The notes beneath the pieces are model-generated. The model saw only the letters and a program-made list of their open reading frames with translations, searched no databases and was not told where the DNA came from. Shown in pieces: positions 1 through 7,647 of a stretch of 22,987 bases of DNA. The stretch's first letter is position 1. The number at the start of each line of letters is the position of its first letter. The DNA is from Candidatus Latescibacterota bacterium (GTDB lineage Bacteria; Latescibacterota; UBA2968; UBA8231), in contig JAJDUT010000002.1 of assembly GCA_022826515.1 (NCBI GenBank), positions 1 through 22,987 on the forward strand. The letters are read 5' to 3'. Position numbers and translations under genes: made by a program.

Positions 1-2636
1 GTCGGGCTGGCTGTCTCGTCGTCGATGATCTGAATATTGGCTAGCGCTTGGTGTCCACTGGGCGAAGTAGCCTCCACAGCAAAAGCCTTGTTACCGTCAG
101 CCGTTGTGTTGTCTTTGGGCTGTACGCTCATCTGCGCTGCGCCCTTTCTTTGGCCTGCCGGGATAGTGACGGTCGCCGGTAGGGTTGCGGTAAAATCCTC
201 GTTGAGCTTGGCCGTCTTGCCTACTATTGGAGAGACAATGGCTAAACCTACCACAACGTCTCCTTTGGCGGCTTTCCTCAGAGTGATCGTCAGCGTAATG
301 TCCACCGTCTCGCCAGCATCCTCGCCCATCGACAGTGGGGCCGCGGCAATATCGTCCAATTCGACGATAACCTTGGGTTTTTCTTGAATGTCGATGGTGT
401 AGGTCAGCACGGCAGAAACGCCCTCAGAAAGCGCGTAGTATTCAATGGCGGTCTGACCTGCCGTCGTGGGGGTGCCCGAGATGGTGCGCGTGGCGGGATC
501 AAAGGTCAACCCATCTGGAAGATTGAACACCCGATAGGTCAACGCGCCCTCGGGATCGCTGGTGGCGGTCGGCAGCACCTCCGACAGCATCTGACCTACC
601 GTGCCCGGTATCACCGTGCTGGCTGGCGCATCAAACGCTAAGGAAGAGGGCGTTTCCCCCGTTTGCGTGGCAGACGCTGGTTGGTCGGCTACGTCTTTAA
701 GGGTTATTTCAATAAAACCAATCCAAATCTCTCGCTCTTGGCCATCCTCAGTAATTTTAACCGTGCGGTTCACCGCGGTAATAAATATTGATTCGTCTTG
801 TTCTTGGCCATCATTCGGCGTAGGCGTTATAGTCACTGCGGCCGTGCCAGTTACCTGTCCCGCTGGGATGGTCAACTGCTCAAAATCGGCGGTATAGTCC
901 GAGTCTCGCCTCGACAGATCCTCCCTGTCCCCGATAAACAACCTTTCCTCAGTAGCCCTTAGTGGAATAGTCAACGACTCACTCAATACCGAGCCAGACA
1001 AAGTTCCCGTTACCGTTATAGTGGTCTGGCCGCTGTCTTCGGCTATCTCGGTAGGGCTGACCGATAGCCCGACAAAACTGGTTGCCGTCTCGTCGTCTTC
1101 AATCTGGAGCCATGCGGAGTAGCGACTGTTGCCGAGCGTGGCCTCTATACAAATCTCCCGCGTCTTGTTCGTGTTGCTGTTGTTCGCAATCTCAAGACTC
1201 AGGGTGCCCGTAGCTTCCTTTTGCCCCGCTGGAATGGTCAACGGCGACAATTCTGCGAAGTAATCCGTTCCTCGCCGGGCTACATCGTATAACGACGAGA
1301 ATTCTGGATAGCACAAGTCCCCCTTAATCTCAAACCGCACGGTTTCATCGACCGGCGAGGCATCTTTGAGGGATACCTTCAAATCGACGTTGACCTGCCC
1401 TGCATCTTCGCGGATGACGCCACCAGGGATTATTGTCTCGATGTATGCAATCAATCCACTAGGCTGCTTGGTCAACTCAATGGCCGCCTCTTTGACTACG
1501 ATCGTGCGTTGGTTGCTGCCTGTGCCGATGGTGGGATGCGAGGCAGCGCCTAGCCATATCTGCCCATCGTTTTGATTCCGGGGCGTTACGCGGACGGTGG
1601 CCGTGCCGGTGGCCTGCCCGGCCGGGATGGTCAGCCTAGCCAACCGGATGTCGAAGTCGGTATCGCGCGCGGCCGTGGTAGGGGGCATCACCCCCAACTG
1701 AAAAGAAACCGCCTCGTCCAAAAGCGCACCGCTGAGAGTGCCTGTTACCGTTACGTCGGTAGCACGACCGTCGATGCTTATGACGGGATCAGAGACGGTA
1801 AGCTCGATTTCCGTGGTGGGCCTGTCGCTATCGAGCAACCGGATGTACGTCGGCTGAAACAGAAACTCTCCGCCTAGTACGCCGATTGTTATTCCGAGTT
1901 CGTCATAAAACACGGTAGCTAGGTTAGGAGGGATAGGCGTTAGCGTCATCTGCCCGGTGGCGCTGTTCTCGCTCTCCTTAAAGACAAACGTAGGCGCATC
2001 AAAATAGAAAGCTCCATTCAAGCCGAACGCGTCATGTAGTGGTAGTGTCGGCGTCACATAAAAATCTCCCGACCAATATCTATCCCCATCCTCTGGCAAC
2101 TGAGCCTTGACCTCAATGGTGGTTGCACCCGCATCTTCGCGGACGAAAGTAGGATTAACCGATAAGGCAGCGATAGCCCCCACCCGGACGGGAGGTAACA
2201 AAAAACCAGAATGAGAGGTACTCCCGTCGGGAAAAGACGCCAAAATAGAGGCATAGTATTTGTCCCCGTACGTCAATTCAGCCACGAGGGTGTCCCGACG
2301 GACGTGTGCATCATAAGAGCGGCCGCCTTCGTATTCGCCGGCGGGCGGTGCCAGCGAAAAGAAAACGAGGTATGCAGAGTCGTCTTCTAGTGTACTTAAT
2401 GCTACATAATAACTTGTGGCCGGAGTACCTGTCGCTAGTTCGCTTGTAGGGTCTTCGGGCTTGGCATACACCGTGCTCCAATCGACGAAGAGCGTATCGA
2501 GATTGCTCCCTGTGTAGTCGGGGGCATACCGAAGTCTCAAATTGGGTTCAGTTCTTGGCGTTGCCGGAGTCTGACTATGCCCCACCGACGGCCAAAGTAG
2601 CCCACACAAAGCGAAAAGCAGTATGATGCGTTTCAT
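1..2636 (-). CDS. Secreted Calx-beta / putative-Ig domain protein, 3' end beyond window
   Basis: An uninterrupted minus-strand frame of 878 codons starts at 2636 and is still open at base 1, so the C-terminus is missing. The start is supported by AAGGAG seven bases upstream (2644-2649). The protein opens with a signal peptide (MKRIILLFALCGLLWPSVGHSQ). It then shows at least four copies of the Calx-beta hallmark 'TIPAGQ' followed by a beta-strand-rich stretch, near residues 335, 466, 588 and 822, each preceded by 'EDAG' or 'EDSG'-type strands. A He_PIG-like putative Ig domain (GLTFDPATRTISGTPTTAG) lies near 708-727. Calx-beta domains bind Ca2+ and are common in large adhesins; the precise role here is unknown. 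Sequence around the gene is visibly AT-richer than the PhyH region. No anchor or secretion-sorting domain is visible, but it could lie beyond the window. Confidence 0.9.
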   Translation of the reverse strand, partial: MKRIILLFALCGLLWPSVGHSQTPATPRTEPNLRLRYAPDYTGSNLDTLFVDWSTVYAKPEDPTSELATGTPATSYYVALSTLEDDSAYLVFFSLAPPAGEYEGGRSYDAHVRRDTLVAELTYGDKYYASILASFPDGSTSHSGFLLPPVRVGAIAALSVNPTFVREDAGATTIEVKAQLPEDGDRYWSGDFYVTPTLPLHDAFGLNGAFYFDAPTFVFKESENSATGQMTLTPIPPNLATVFYDELGITIGVLGGEFLFQPTYIRLLDSDRPTTEIELTVSDPVISIDGRATDVTVTGTLSGALLDEAVSFQLGVMPPTTAARDTDFDIRLARLTIPAGQATGTATVRVTPRNQNDGQIWLGAASHPTIGTGSNQRTIVVKEAAIELTKQPSGLIAYIETIIPGGVIREDAGQVNVDLKVSLKDASPVDETVRFEIKGDLCYPEFSSLYDVARRGTDYFAELSPLTIPAGQKEATGTLSLEIANNSNTNKTREICIEATLGNSRYSAWLQIEDDETATSFVGLSVSPTEIAEDSGQTTITVTGTLSGSVLSESLTIPLRATEERLFIGDREDLSRRDSDYTADFEQLTIPAGQVTGTAAVTITPTPNDGQEQDESIFITAVNRTVKITEDGQEREIWIGFIEITLKDVADQPASATQTGETPSSLAFDAPASTVIPGTVGQMLSEVLPTATSDPEGALTYRVFNLPDGLTFDPATRTISGTPTTAGQTAIEYYALSEGVSAVLTYTIDIQEKPKVIVELDDIAAAPLSMGEDAGETVDITLTITLRKAAKGDVVVGLAIVSPIVGKTAKLNEDFTATLPATVTIPAGQRKGAAQMSVQPKDNTTADGNKAFAVEATSPSGHQALANIQIIDDETASP

Positions 2637-2877
2637 CAATTCTCTCCTTGTAAGGTTGAGGATTTTACGCGGCTTTGTTGCTCTTCTTTAGACGCCGCCT
2701 GAAAACTCCTGTCGGGCCGCTTTGCAAGGCGGTCACATGACTTGGGCGTCTGGTATTTTTCGAGGGCGGGGCAACAAGCGTCATCATACCCCTGCTTAAA
2801 GCCTATCCCCACGGAATGCGGGGGATGCAGGGGCTACATAACATCAGTTACGTATGTATTTAGATCAGCGAGGTGCT

Positions 2878-2916
2878 GACACCGCCCTGCGGCTCCCGAG
2901 GGAGCCGGGCAGTGTC
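2878..2916. repeat. Long imperfect hairpin
   Basis: Outer arms GACACCGCCC and GGGCAGTGTC pair with one mismatch. A three-base bulge separates them from perfect inner arms GGCTCCC and GGGAGCC around a GA loop. It overlaps the end of the small TCAGC/GCTGA hairpin. Without a U-run on either strand it is not a standard intrinsic terminator. Confidence 0.5.
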
Positions 2917-3162
2917 GTAGTCGCGCAAGTTGATGCGGGAATCCTACTTATTCACCCTGCGGTTGGGAGCTACCCAACCGTTTCAGAATAGGCTCTTGTA
3001 TTCAGCAGGCCACCCGACATAGGGCGACTTGCGCTACTACGACGGCATTGAATATATGCCATAAATTCGAGAATACAAGAGAGAACCGACGCCATTCCGC
3101 TACGCGTACTCGCTTTTGAAGGGTAGCTGCGAACACTTGATTTCCCGACGCGGCGGATGATC

Positions 3163-3189
3163 TTGACAATTCTTTCTCTGGCATGTAAT
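3163..3189 (+). promoter_or_regulatory. Possible sigma-70 promoter for the small membrane protein gene
   Basis: A consensus -35 box TTGACA lies at 3163-3168 and TGTAAT (five of six to TATAAT) at 3184-3189, but the spacer is only 15 bp. Position relative to the start at 3224 is sensible. The short spacer keeps confidence low. Confidence 0.35.
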
Positions 3190-3223
3190 TAATGGCAGAG
3201 ACTGTTGAGTAGGAGGATGTTTG

Positions 3224-3430
3224 ATGTCTGAGTTGAGCGACAGGGTTTCCAGATTGGAAGGGTCCTACGAGCATGTGGCTACGAAGGCAGATATTGCCGA
3301 ACTCAAAGCCGAGATCGCTTCTATTGATGGCCAACTGGATATTCTCATTTGGGCTATTCCTCTAACCGTAGCGGTTGTTACTCTGCTCGTTCAGTGGCTT
3401 GGCCCACATCGCAAACCGTCCGGCAGTTAA
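3224..3430 (+). CDS. Small coiled-coil protein with C-terminal membrane helix
   Basis: A 68-residue protein starts at ATG 3224, chosen over the in-frame TTG at 3221 because a perfect AGGAGG (3211-3216) sits seven bases upstream of the ATG. Residues 1-40 form a predicted heptad-rich coiled coil (SELSDRVSRLEG, then VATKADIAELKAEIASIDGQ). Residues about 42-58 (ILIWAIPLTVAVVTLLV) form one transmembrane helix, followed by a short basic tail. The 'ATKADIAELKAEI' pattern resembles the DUF1640 / hemolysin XhlA-like class of small coiled-coil membrane proteins. Function is unknown. It stands alone, convergent with the Ldh2 gene whose stop lies 40 bases beyond. Confidence 0.75.
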   Translation: MSELSDRVSRLEGSYEHVATKADIAELKAEIASIDGQLDILIWAIPLTVAVVTLLVQWLGPHRKPSGS

Positions 3431-3470
3431 TTAGTCGCTGTTTCCTCAATTAGATGCTCAATGTCAATCA

Positions 3471-4460
3471 CTACGCCTCCCAAGGAACCGGGACATTGAT
3501 CTCCGTGGCAATGCGCCGCAACATGTCGAGATGATCTTCGGTCATCGGGATGCCGCTTTGCACGCGCGCTTGTTCGCGTTGCCACTCCAAACTACCGGGG
3601 ACTTCAGCACTTGCTAGCCCCGGCATGGGCTTCAGCGATCGGCTCTCGCGCAAGATGCGAGCAAGCTCCGCCTTATAAGCCCCCAAATCTCCCAACCGCG
3701 CCACGTCAATCGCCACAATCGTAAATGCCCGCGTGGCACTTGAAAACTTTGGTCTGCTCGATTCAGGCGTCGCCGTGCCCGCCAAAATACCCGCCAAAAA
3801 CCACGACGTAAATCGCATTCCCAAGCTCTTAAAAACAAAGTCTGGAAATGTCTGCAACGCCTCGGCGAGCTTGCTGCGGTCTTTTAACATATTCGCATTC
3901 ATATCCAGCACAAAAGGCGGCCCTTCTGCCGTTGGAACGCCAAAACACATCGGGGGTGCTCGCATCGCATCCCACACCGTTGCATCAGGCTCCGTCGGTT
4001 TTTCCCACGCAACACCTCCTGCCACGGAAAAGGTCGCCAAGTCGCGCACCAGTGCCAGCCGCGCATAAATCCCCACGCTACCCACATGCCCGTGATTACG
4101 CGTACACGCAACGGCAATGCCATTCGCTTTAGCCTTTTCAATGACGGCCTCTGTCGCCTGCGTTGCCACCAAGTAACCCGCACCGCCGTCGCCGTCGAAA
4201 ATAGCCATTGAAGGAGCATCCATGATCTGGGCAATTTCGGGATGTGGGTTAATGCGCCCTTCTCGAAACTCAGGCACATACCGCTGCAACTGACGCGTGC
4301 CGTGGGAGACCACCCCACGCAAATCCACATCCACCAGATAGCGCGCAACCAACGCAGCATCGTCAGCGGGCAAATCGACTTTGCGCAACACTTCGGTAGT
4401 AAAGTCGCGCAACAGATCAGGCATGATGCGCTTGGCGTCTTCGGGAACACAAACGGGCAT
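3471..4460 (-). CDS. Ldh2-family (malate/L-lactate/ureidoglycolate) dehydrogenase-like oxidoreductase
   Basis: A 329-residue protein of the Ldh_2 family (PF02615), NAD(P)-dependent 2-hydroxyacid dehydrogenases. Visible family motifs are RGVVSHGTRQLQRY at 48-61, the active-site segment NHGHVGSVGIYA at 122-132 with candidate catalytic His125, and FVLDMN at 183-188. The C-terminal 'PG...E..R...GI' helix region is present. The stretch between LDM and LAGILAG (185-228) is much shorter than usual and lacks recognisable 'GWALD..G..T.DP' and 'P.GG.KGYG' motifs. A lone FKSLGMRF may correspond to the KGYGLA region. AGGAGG lies five bases upstream of the ATG. The gene starts 22 bases after the Gfo/Idh stop, so the two are probably co-transcribed. 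The substrate is unknown. Confidence 0.88.
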   Translation of the reverse strand: MPVCVPEDAKRIMPDLLRDFTTEVLRKVDLPADDAALVARYLVDVDLRGVVSHGTRQLQRYVPEFREGRINPHPEIAQIMDAPSMAIFDGDGGAGYLVATQATEAVIEKAKANGIAVACTRNHGHVGSVGIYARLALVRDLATFSVAGGVAWEKPTEPDATVWDAMRAPPMCFGVPTAEGPPFVLDMNANMLKDRSKLAEALQTFPDFVFKSLGMRFTSWFLAGILAGTATPESSRPKFSSATRAFTIVAIDVARLGDLGAYKAELARILRESRSLKPMPGLASAEVPGSLEWQREQARVQSGIPMTEDHLDMLRRIATEINVPVPWEA

Positions 4461-4482
4461 GAAAGCCTCCTATCTGCAATCG

Positions 4483-5502
4483 TCAGAAATCGTTCCTTAC
4501 TTTCTCCGGCACCCCCGATCTGAGCGAATCCCAACACGCAAGTCCTGTGGCGACGACCCTAGCCCCCTCGCGAACGCCGACCCAAGGCTTTGCGCCGTTC
4601 AGAACGCAATCGGCCATGTGCTGCAGCATGATAATCATCTCACTGGCGTGACCCCGCTCCGATGAAAACTCGGCGGTGACCTTGCGCGAGGGCAGGTCGT
4701 CGGTGGGATCGAGGCTCTTTGCGCCGTTGAGAATGGTGCCACGGGTTCCGTAAACGGCCAGGCTGTTCGTTGGGACATCGTGCGGATGTACGAGGCCGAG
4801 AAAGTTCGCAATGCGTCCGATCTTTCCAGAAGCAAACTTCACGTTGATGACAAAGTTGTCCTCCTGGGGATAGTCCGGCGCGACGCCGCTGCGCAATCCG
4901 TAGCAGTGGACTTCGTCGATGTCGCCCATGAACCAGCGCAAAAGATCAATCGGATGGCAGGCCCCTCCCAAGATAAGGTCTTGCGGCATCTCGACTCGCC
5001 ACGGGGAGTAGTCATAGACCGGGCGGAGATCGTGAACGTAGTGGGACTCGGCCATAAAGAGTTCGCCGATCTCTCCGGCGTCGCAGGCGCGCTTCGCTTC
5101 CATGAAGTCATACCTCCCGCGCAGACTCTGCGTGACGAGCAGCACTTTGCCGGACCGGTCAACGGCTTCCACAACCTGTTCGACCTCTTCCATCGTGTAC
5201 ACCATCGACTTGGTGACCATCACGTGCTTGCCCGCGTCGAGCGCAGTCAGGATCTGCTGCGCGTGAAGCGGTCCGGGCGTGTAGATGCCGATGATGTCGA
5301 GATCGCTGCGCGCAACCAGTTCGTCGAAATCAGATGTCAGAGCGTCGATCCCAAATTCGCGGCCGAGCACTTCGAGCTTGTCCTGCCGCGTGTCGCACAG
5401 AGCGGTGACGCGGACCGGCAGGGCGCTGTTTTCCGGCTGGTTGGCACCAAGCAGCGTTCTGCCGTGGCCAAGTCCGGCGATGCCGATGCTGAGTGGGGTC
5501 AT
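4483..5502 (-). CDS. Gfo/Idh/MocA family oxidoreductase
   Basis: A 339-residue cytoplasmic NAD(P)-dependent dehydrogenase of the glucose-fructose oxidoreductase / inositol dehydrogenase family. The N-terminal Rossmann motif is GIAGLGHGR (7-15). The usual EKP lysine motif appears as TKS (97-99), keeping Lys98. The C-terminal catalytic segment is GGACHPIDLLRW (179-190), with His183 and Asp186 in the expected positions. Length is normal for the family. AGGA lies eight bases upstream of the ATG. Followed by Ldh2 on the same strand and preceded by a PhyH gene 142 bases away, it probably belongs to a catabolic operon acting on a sugar, polyol or hydroxyacid. The substrate cannot be read from sequence. 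Confidence 0.93.
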   Translation of the reverse strand: MTPLSIGIAGLGHGRTLLGANQPENSALPVRVTALCDTRQDKLEVLGREFGIDALTSDFDELVARSDLDIIGIYTPGPLHAQQILTALDAGKHVMVTKSMVYTMEEVEQVVEAVDRSGKVLLVTQSLRGRYDFMEAKRACDAGEIGELFMAESHYVHDLRPVYDYSPWRVEMPQDLILGGACHPIDLLRWFMGDIDEVHCYGLRSGVAPDYPQEDNFVINVKFASGKIGRIANFLGLVHPHDVPTNSLAVYGTRGTILNGAKSLDPTDDLPSRKVTAEFSSERGHASEMIIMLQHMADCVLNGAKPWVGVREGARVVATGLACWDSLRSGVPEKVRNDF

Positions 5503-5528
5503 ATTCTTTTTCCTAGTTGAGGTGGCTA

Positions 5529-5642
5529 AGGGCCTCTAACCTGTCATGCCCCTTCGACAAGCTCAGGGGCCGGCTCGGCGAAAGTACGCCCCCTGAGCCT
5601 GTCGAAGGGGGCCTCGACATCCAGTTTGGTTAGGGCCTCTAA
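5529..5642. repeat. Palindromic repeat flanked by 11-bp direct repeats (MITE/REP-like)
   Basis: Two inverted copies of a CCCCTTCGACA(A/G)GCTCAGGGG unit lie at about 5549-5569 and 5589-5610, differing at one core position. The unit resembles the widely dispersed 'CCTTCGACAGGCTCAGG' intergenic repeat of many bacteria. The pair is enclosed by exact direct repeats AGGGCCTCTAA at 5529-5539 and 5632-5642, which look like a target-site duplication. The right copy ends just before the stop codon of the upstream PhyH gene (5645-5647), so the reading frame is intact. Confidence 0.65.
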
Positions 5643-5644
5643 GA

Positions 5645-6868
5645 TCACGCGGCCTTCCAACTGGCGATAAAGTCCGCCGTACCGTAGTCCGCAGGCATCT
5701 CGTTGAAGTAATGCTTCATCGGGGCGGCCTGGAAACCCGGCACAAAGTGTTCCTCGTCCGCTTGCAGCAGATCCTCGAGCGGACTGAAGCGATCCCACAG
5801 CAAGTGCGCCTCATCCGAGGTGAATCGATCCGCGAACTCCGGCCCCCAGTTGAGCGTAATGGGGTGCTTCCCCAAAACGCGACGTTGGAGATCTTCGGCG
5901 ATTCCCTGCAGCGGCGGATCCTTGTGCAGTCGAATCGCCAGCGCGGCCTTGCAGAGGAAGACCGTTGACAGCATCCTGCCTTTCTCGCCCCGCTCTGGAT
6001 GAAGGCTGTCCAAGGCGTTCAGATACGCGGCACCATCTCCCGCGACAACGGCCCGCAGTGCCGATTCCGTATGCCGCTTCATCTGCTCGCCGCGGTTGTT
6101 CCAGCGCGTGAACGCCGTCTGTGCGTCTGCAGAGATGTGTTCAGTAAACGAAAGATCGTCAATCGAAGTAAAGGTCGAGAAGCCACCGTGAACGGTTCGC
6201 CGCATCTTGGGGCTGTAGTTGCTGCCCCAGTGGAGGATCGGGAGGATATAGACCACGCCGTCCCCAGCTTCGAGATGAGTCTGCACGCCAGTGGGTAGCG
6301 GGCCGGGAGGGTCTGTCAACATTACCTCGTTCTCTTCGGGCGTGTTCAGCCGCAGATGACTACCCGGCACCACCCACAGGACGCTGTCGTCGTAGAGCGG
6401 GATGTTCCACTGGACGTAGCGCGGGCCTCCTTCGACGATGTCGTCGATATAGCCCTGAAGCGGCGCAGTGTCGATGGGGTGGAGATCGCGGTGCCACTTC
6501 GCCGGGCCGTGATCCCGAACGGGATTGCACATCATCATCATTTCTGTGACGGCCCCGTCCGCGATACCGAGAAGCTCTGTGCTAACTCCGTGGATGTTCT
6601 CCTCAAGCCACACTTCGACCGCCGGCGCGGTCTCCGGGTCGATCTGATTGACGAGCGGCGCCCTTGACAGTTGCAGGCGAGGCTGCGCCCCGGTTTCCCA
6701 AACGCCTCCGGGCGGGTCGCCTTCCGCACGCTCGGCCTTCCAGTTTTCGCGCTGGCGGTTGACGAGCGTCTCGTACGCCTGCCGGACGCGTTCGAGTTTG
6801 TCGCGCGGCACGGCTTCCTTGACGATGAGGTAGCCGGTTTCCAGAAATTCGTCGCGGTTGAGTTTCAT
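5645..6868 (-). CDS. Phytanoyl-CoA dioxygenase (PhyH) family protein
   Basis: A 407-residue Fe(II)/2-oxoglutarate-dependent oxygenase. The double-stranded beta-helix metal site is visible: WHRD gives His126-x-Asp128, LHWG supplies distal His213, and RR at 223-224 can bind 2-oxoglutarate. 'LWVVPGSHLR' (164-173) is a typical PhyH strand. The protein is longer than average (about 300), with an extra helical C-terminus after about residue 240. GAGGAG stands six bases before the ATG. It begins only 24 bases after the higA stop, so read-through from higBA is possible. Downstream are Gfo/Idh and Ldh2. The family hydroxylates CoA esters, small acids and natural products; the substrate is unknown. Confidence 0.92.
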   Translation of the reverse strand: MKLNRDEFLETGYLIVKEAVPRDKLERVRQAYETLVNRQRENWKAERAEGDPPGGVWETGAQPRLQLSRAPLVNQIDPETAPAVEVWLEENIHGVSTELLGIADGAVTEMMMMCNPVRDHGPAKWHRDLHPIDTAPLQGYIDDIVEGGPRYVQWNIPLYDDSVLWVVPGSHLRLNTPEENEVMLTDPPGPLPTGVQTHLEAGDGVVYILPILHWGSNYSPKMRRTVHGGFSTFTSIDDLSFTEHISADAQTAFTRWNNRGEQMKRHTESALRAVVAGDGAAYLNALDSLHPERGEKGRMLSTVFLCKAALAIRLHKDPPLQGIAEDLQRRVLGKHPITLNWGPEFADRFTSDEAHLLWDRFSPLEDLLQADEEHFVPGFQAAPMKHYFNEMPADYGTADFIASWKAA

Positions 6869-6892
6869 GTTGGACTCCTCTTTTACGTTGCG

Positions 6893-7192
6893 TTAGACTG
6901 GGTGCATCTGGACTTCTCGCTCTAGTCTGTCCGCTAAGGCTTCAAGCGTCGTTTCGAGTTCATACCGCGTTTGAAGATTCATCCAGAATTGTGCTTCCAT
7001 CCTAAAGAAACGACCCAATCGCAAAGCCGTATCTGCCGTGATCCCCCGCTTACCATGCACAATTTCATTGATGCGACGCGGTGGCACACCGATTGCCCGC
7101 GCCAAACGGTATTGACTGATCTGCATTGGCTTGAGAAAATCCTCGAATAGGATTTCACCTGGATGGATTGGTGGAAAGTCGCGTTTGTTCAT
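6893..7192 (-). CDS. higA: HigA-type antitoxin, XRE-family HTH
   Basis: A 99-residue antitoxin of the VapI/HigA addiction-module family. The N-terminal [15 protein letters not shown] (9-23) is the family signature. The helix-turn-helix follows in [20 protein letters not shown] (25-44), then [15 protein letters not shown] and a C-terminal QFWMNLQ helix. It binds and neutralises HigB and represses the shared promoter. It starts nine bases after the higB stop, with a GAGGTG ribosome site overlapping that stop, indicating translational coupling in the usual toxin-first order. The closely spaced downstream PhyH gene is unusual. Confidence 0.95.
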   Translation of the reverse strand: MNKRDFPPIHPGEILFEDFLKPMQISQYRLARAIGVPPRRINEIVHGKRGITADTALRLGRFFRMEAQFWMNLQTRYELETTLEALADRLEREVQMHPV

Positions 7193-7201
7193 GGTTTCAC
7201 C

Positions 7202-7483
7202 TCAATGATAATCAACGATCTCGACATCAAAGGCATTATCATTACGCCAGATAAAGCACACGCGCCACTGGTCGTTCACTCGAATGCTATGTTGCCCTTG
7301 CCGGTCATGGCTCAGTGCTTCGAGCCGGTTGCCGGGCGGTACGCGTAGGGTTTTAAGGATCGTAGCAGCGTTGAGTTGCTCAAGTTTGCGTGCCGCTATT
7401 CGTTGAATACTATGCGGCAATTTGCGGGAAAATTGGCCGCGAAAAATTTTTTCGGTCTCCTTGTCCTTAAACGATTTTATCAT
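7202..7483 (-). CDS. higB: HigB-type mRNA interferase toxin
   Basis: A 93-residue RelE/HigB-family toxin that cleaves mRNA at the ribosome. The strongest signature is LRVPPGNRLEALSHDRQGQ, then SIRVNDQWRVCFIW and the terminal VEIVDYH with the catalytic-type His. Start ATG 7483 is preferred: the protein then begins MIKSFKDKETEKIF, the normal HigB N-terminus. A longer in-frame reading to 7573 would add 30 residues unlike the family. No Shine-Dalgarno precedes 7483; the promoter position predicts a leaderless mRNA. All conserved positions look intact, so the module is probably functional. Confidence 0.95.
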   Translation of the reverse strand: MIKSFKDKETEKIFRGQFSRKLPHSIQRIAARKLEQLNAATILKTLRVPPGNRLEALSHDRQGQHSIRVNDQWRVCFIWRNDNAFDVEIVDYH

Positions 7484-7489
7484 ATTTTG

Positions 7490-7518
7490 ATCATAACGAC
7501 TCTCGTTAGCAACATCAA
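7490..7518 (-). promoter_or_regulatory. higBA promoter with embedded palindromic operator
   Basis: On the minus strand a -35 box TTGATG (7513-7518) is separated by exactly 17 bp from a -10 box TATGAT (7490-7495). A perfect inverted repeat TAACGA-CTC-TCGTTA (7494-7508) fills most of the spacer and touches the -10, a good position for repression by HigA. Six bases separate the -10 from the higB ATG, so the predicted transcription start is the A of the start codon. Confidence 0.65.
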
Positions 7519-7647
7519 CGTTATTGACGAGATGATTCGAGTGCCGATTCAGCGTGGGCAAGCACTTTCCCAAGAGGTTCTGGTTCGCGTTGACAACGAG
7601 CTTCTAGCCACAGCCACGCGCTGACGCCTCAAACAGGAATCCAACCC

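Larger units (their letters stand above)
2637..3223. other. Intergenic region with several hairpins
   Basis: No convincing coding frame is seen between the Calx-beta gene and the small plus-strand gene. The stretch holds several inverted repeats: AGACGCC/GGCGTCT closing 2690-2751; CCCCTGC+ATCCCC pairing with GGGGAT+GCAGGGG across 2789-2833 with a nine-base bulge; TCAGC/GCTGA 2865-2879; a long imperfect hairpin 2878-2916 with core GGCTCCC/GGGAGCC; and CGGTTGGG/CCCAACCG 2960-2980. All would fall in the 5' leader of the minus-strand Calx-beta gene if its promoter lies beyond about 2980. None ends in a clear T-tract. They may form a structured leader or be dispersed palindromic repeats. Confidence 0.5.

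Noticed and set aside
2690..2751. Possible c-di-GMP-I (GEMM) riboswitch on the minus strand
   Set aside because: GCAAAGC and a closing stem are present, but the conserved GGGCAAACC and P3/receptor portions cannot be found; kept only as a structured-leader candidate.
3002..3334. 110-codon minus-strand open frame
   Set aside because: It overlaps the well-supported small membrane protein gene and has no family features or ribosome site.
7082..7097. TGGCACACCGATTGCC, a sigma-54-like match on the plus strand
   Set aside because: It lies inside higA coding sequence, on the opposite strand to higA and far from any plus-strand start, so it is taken as chance.
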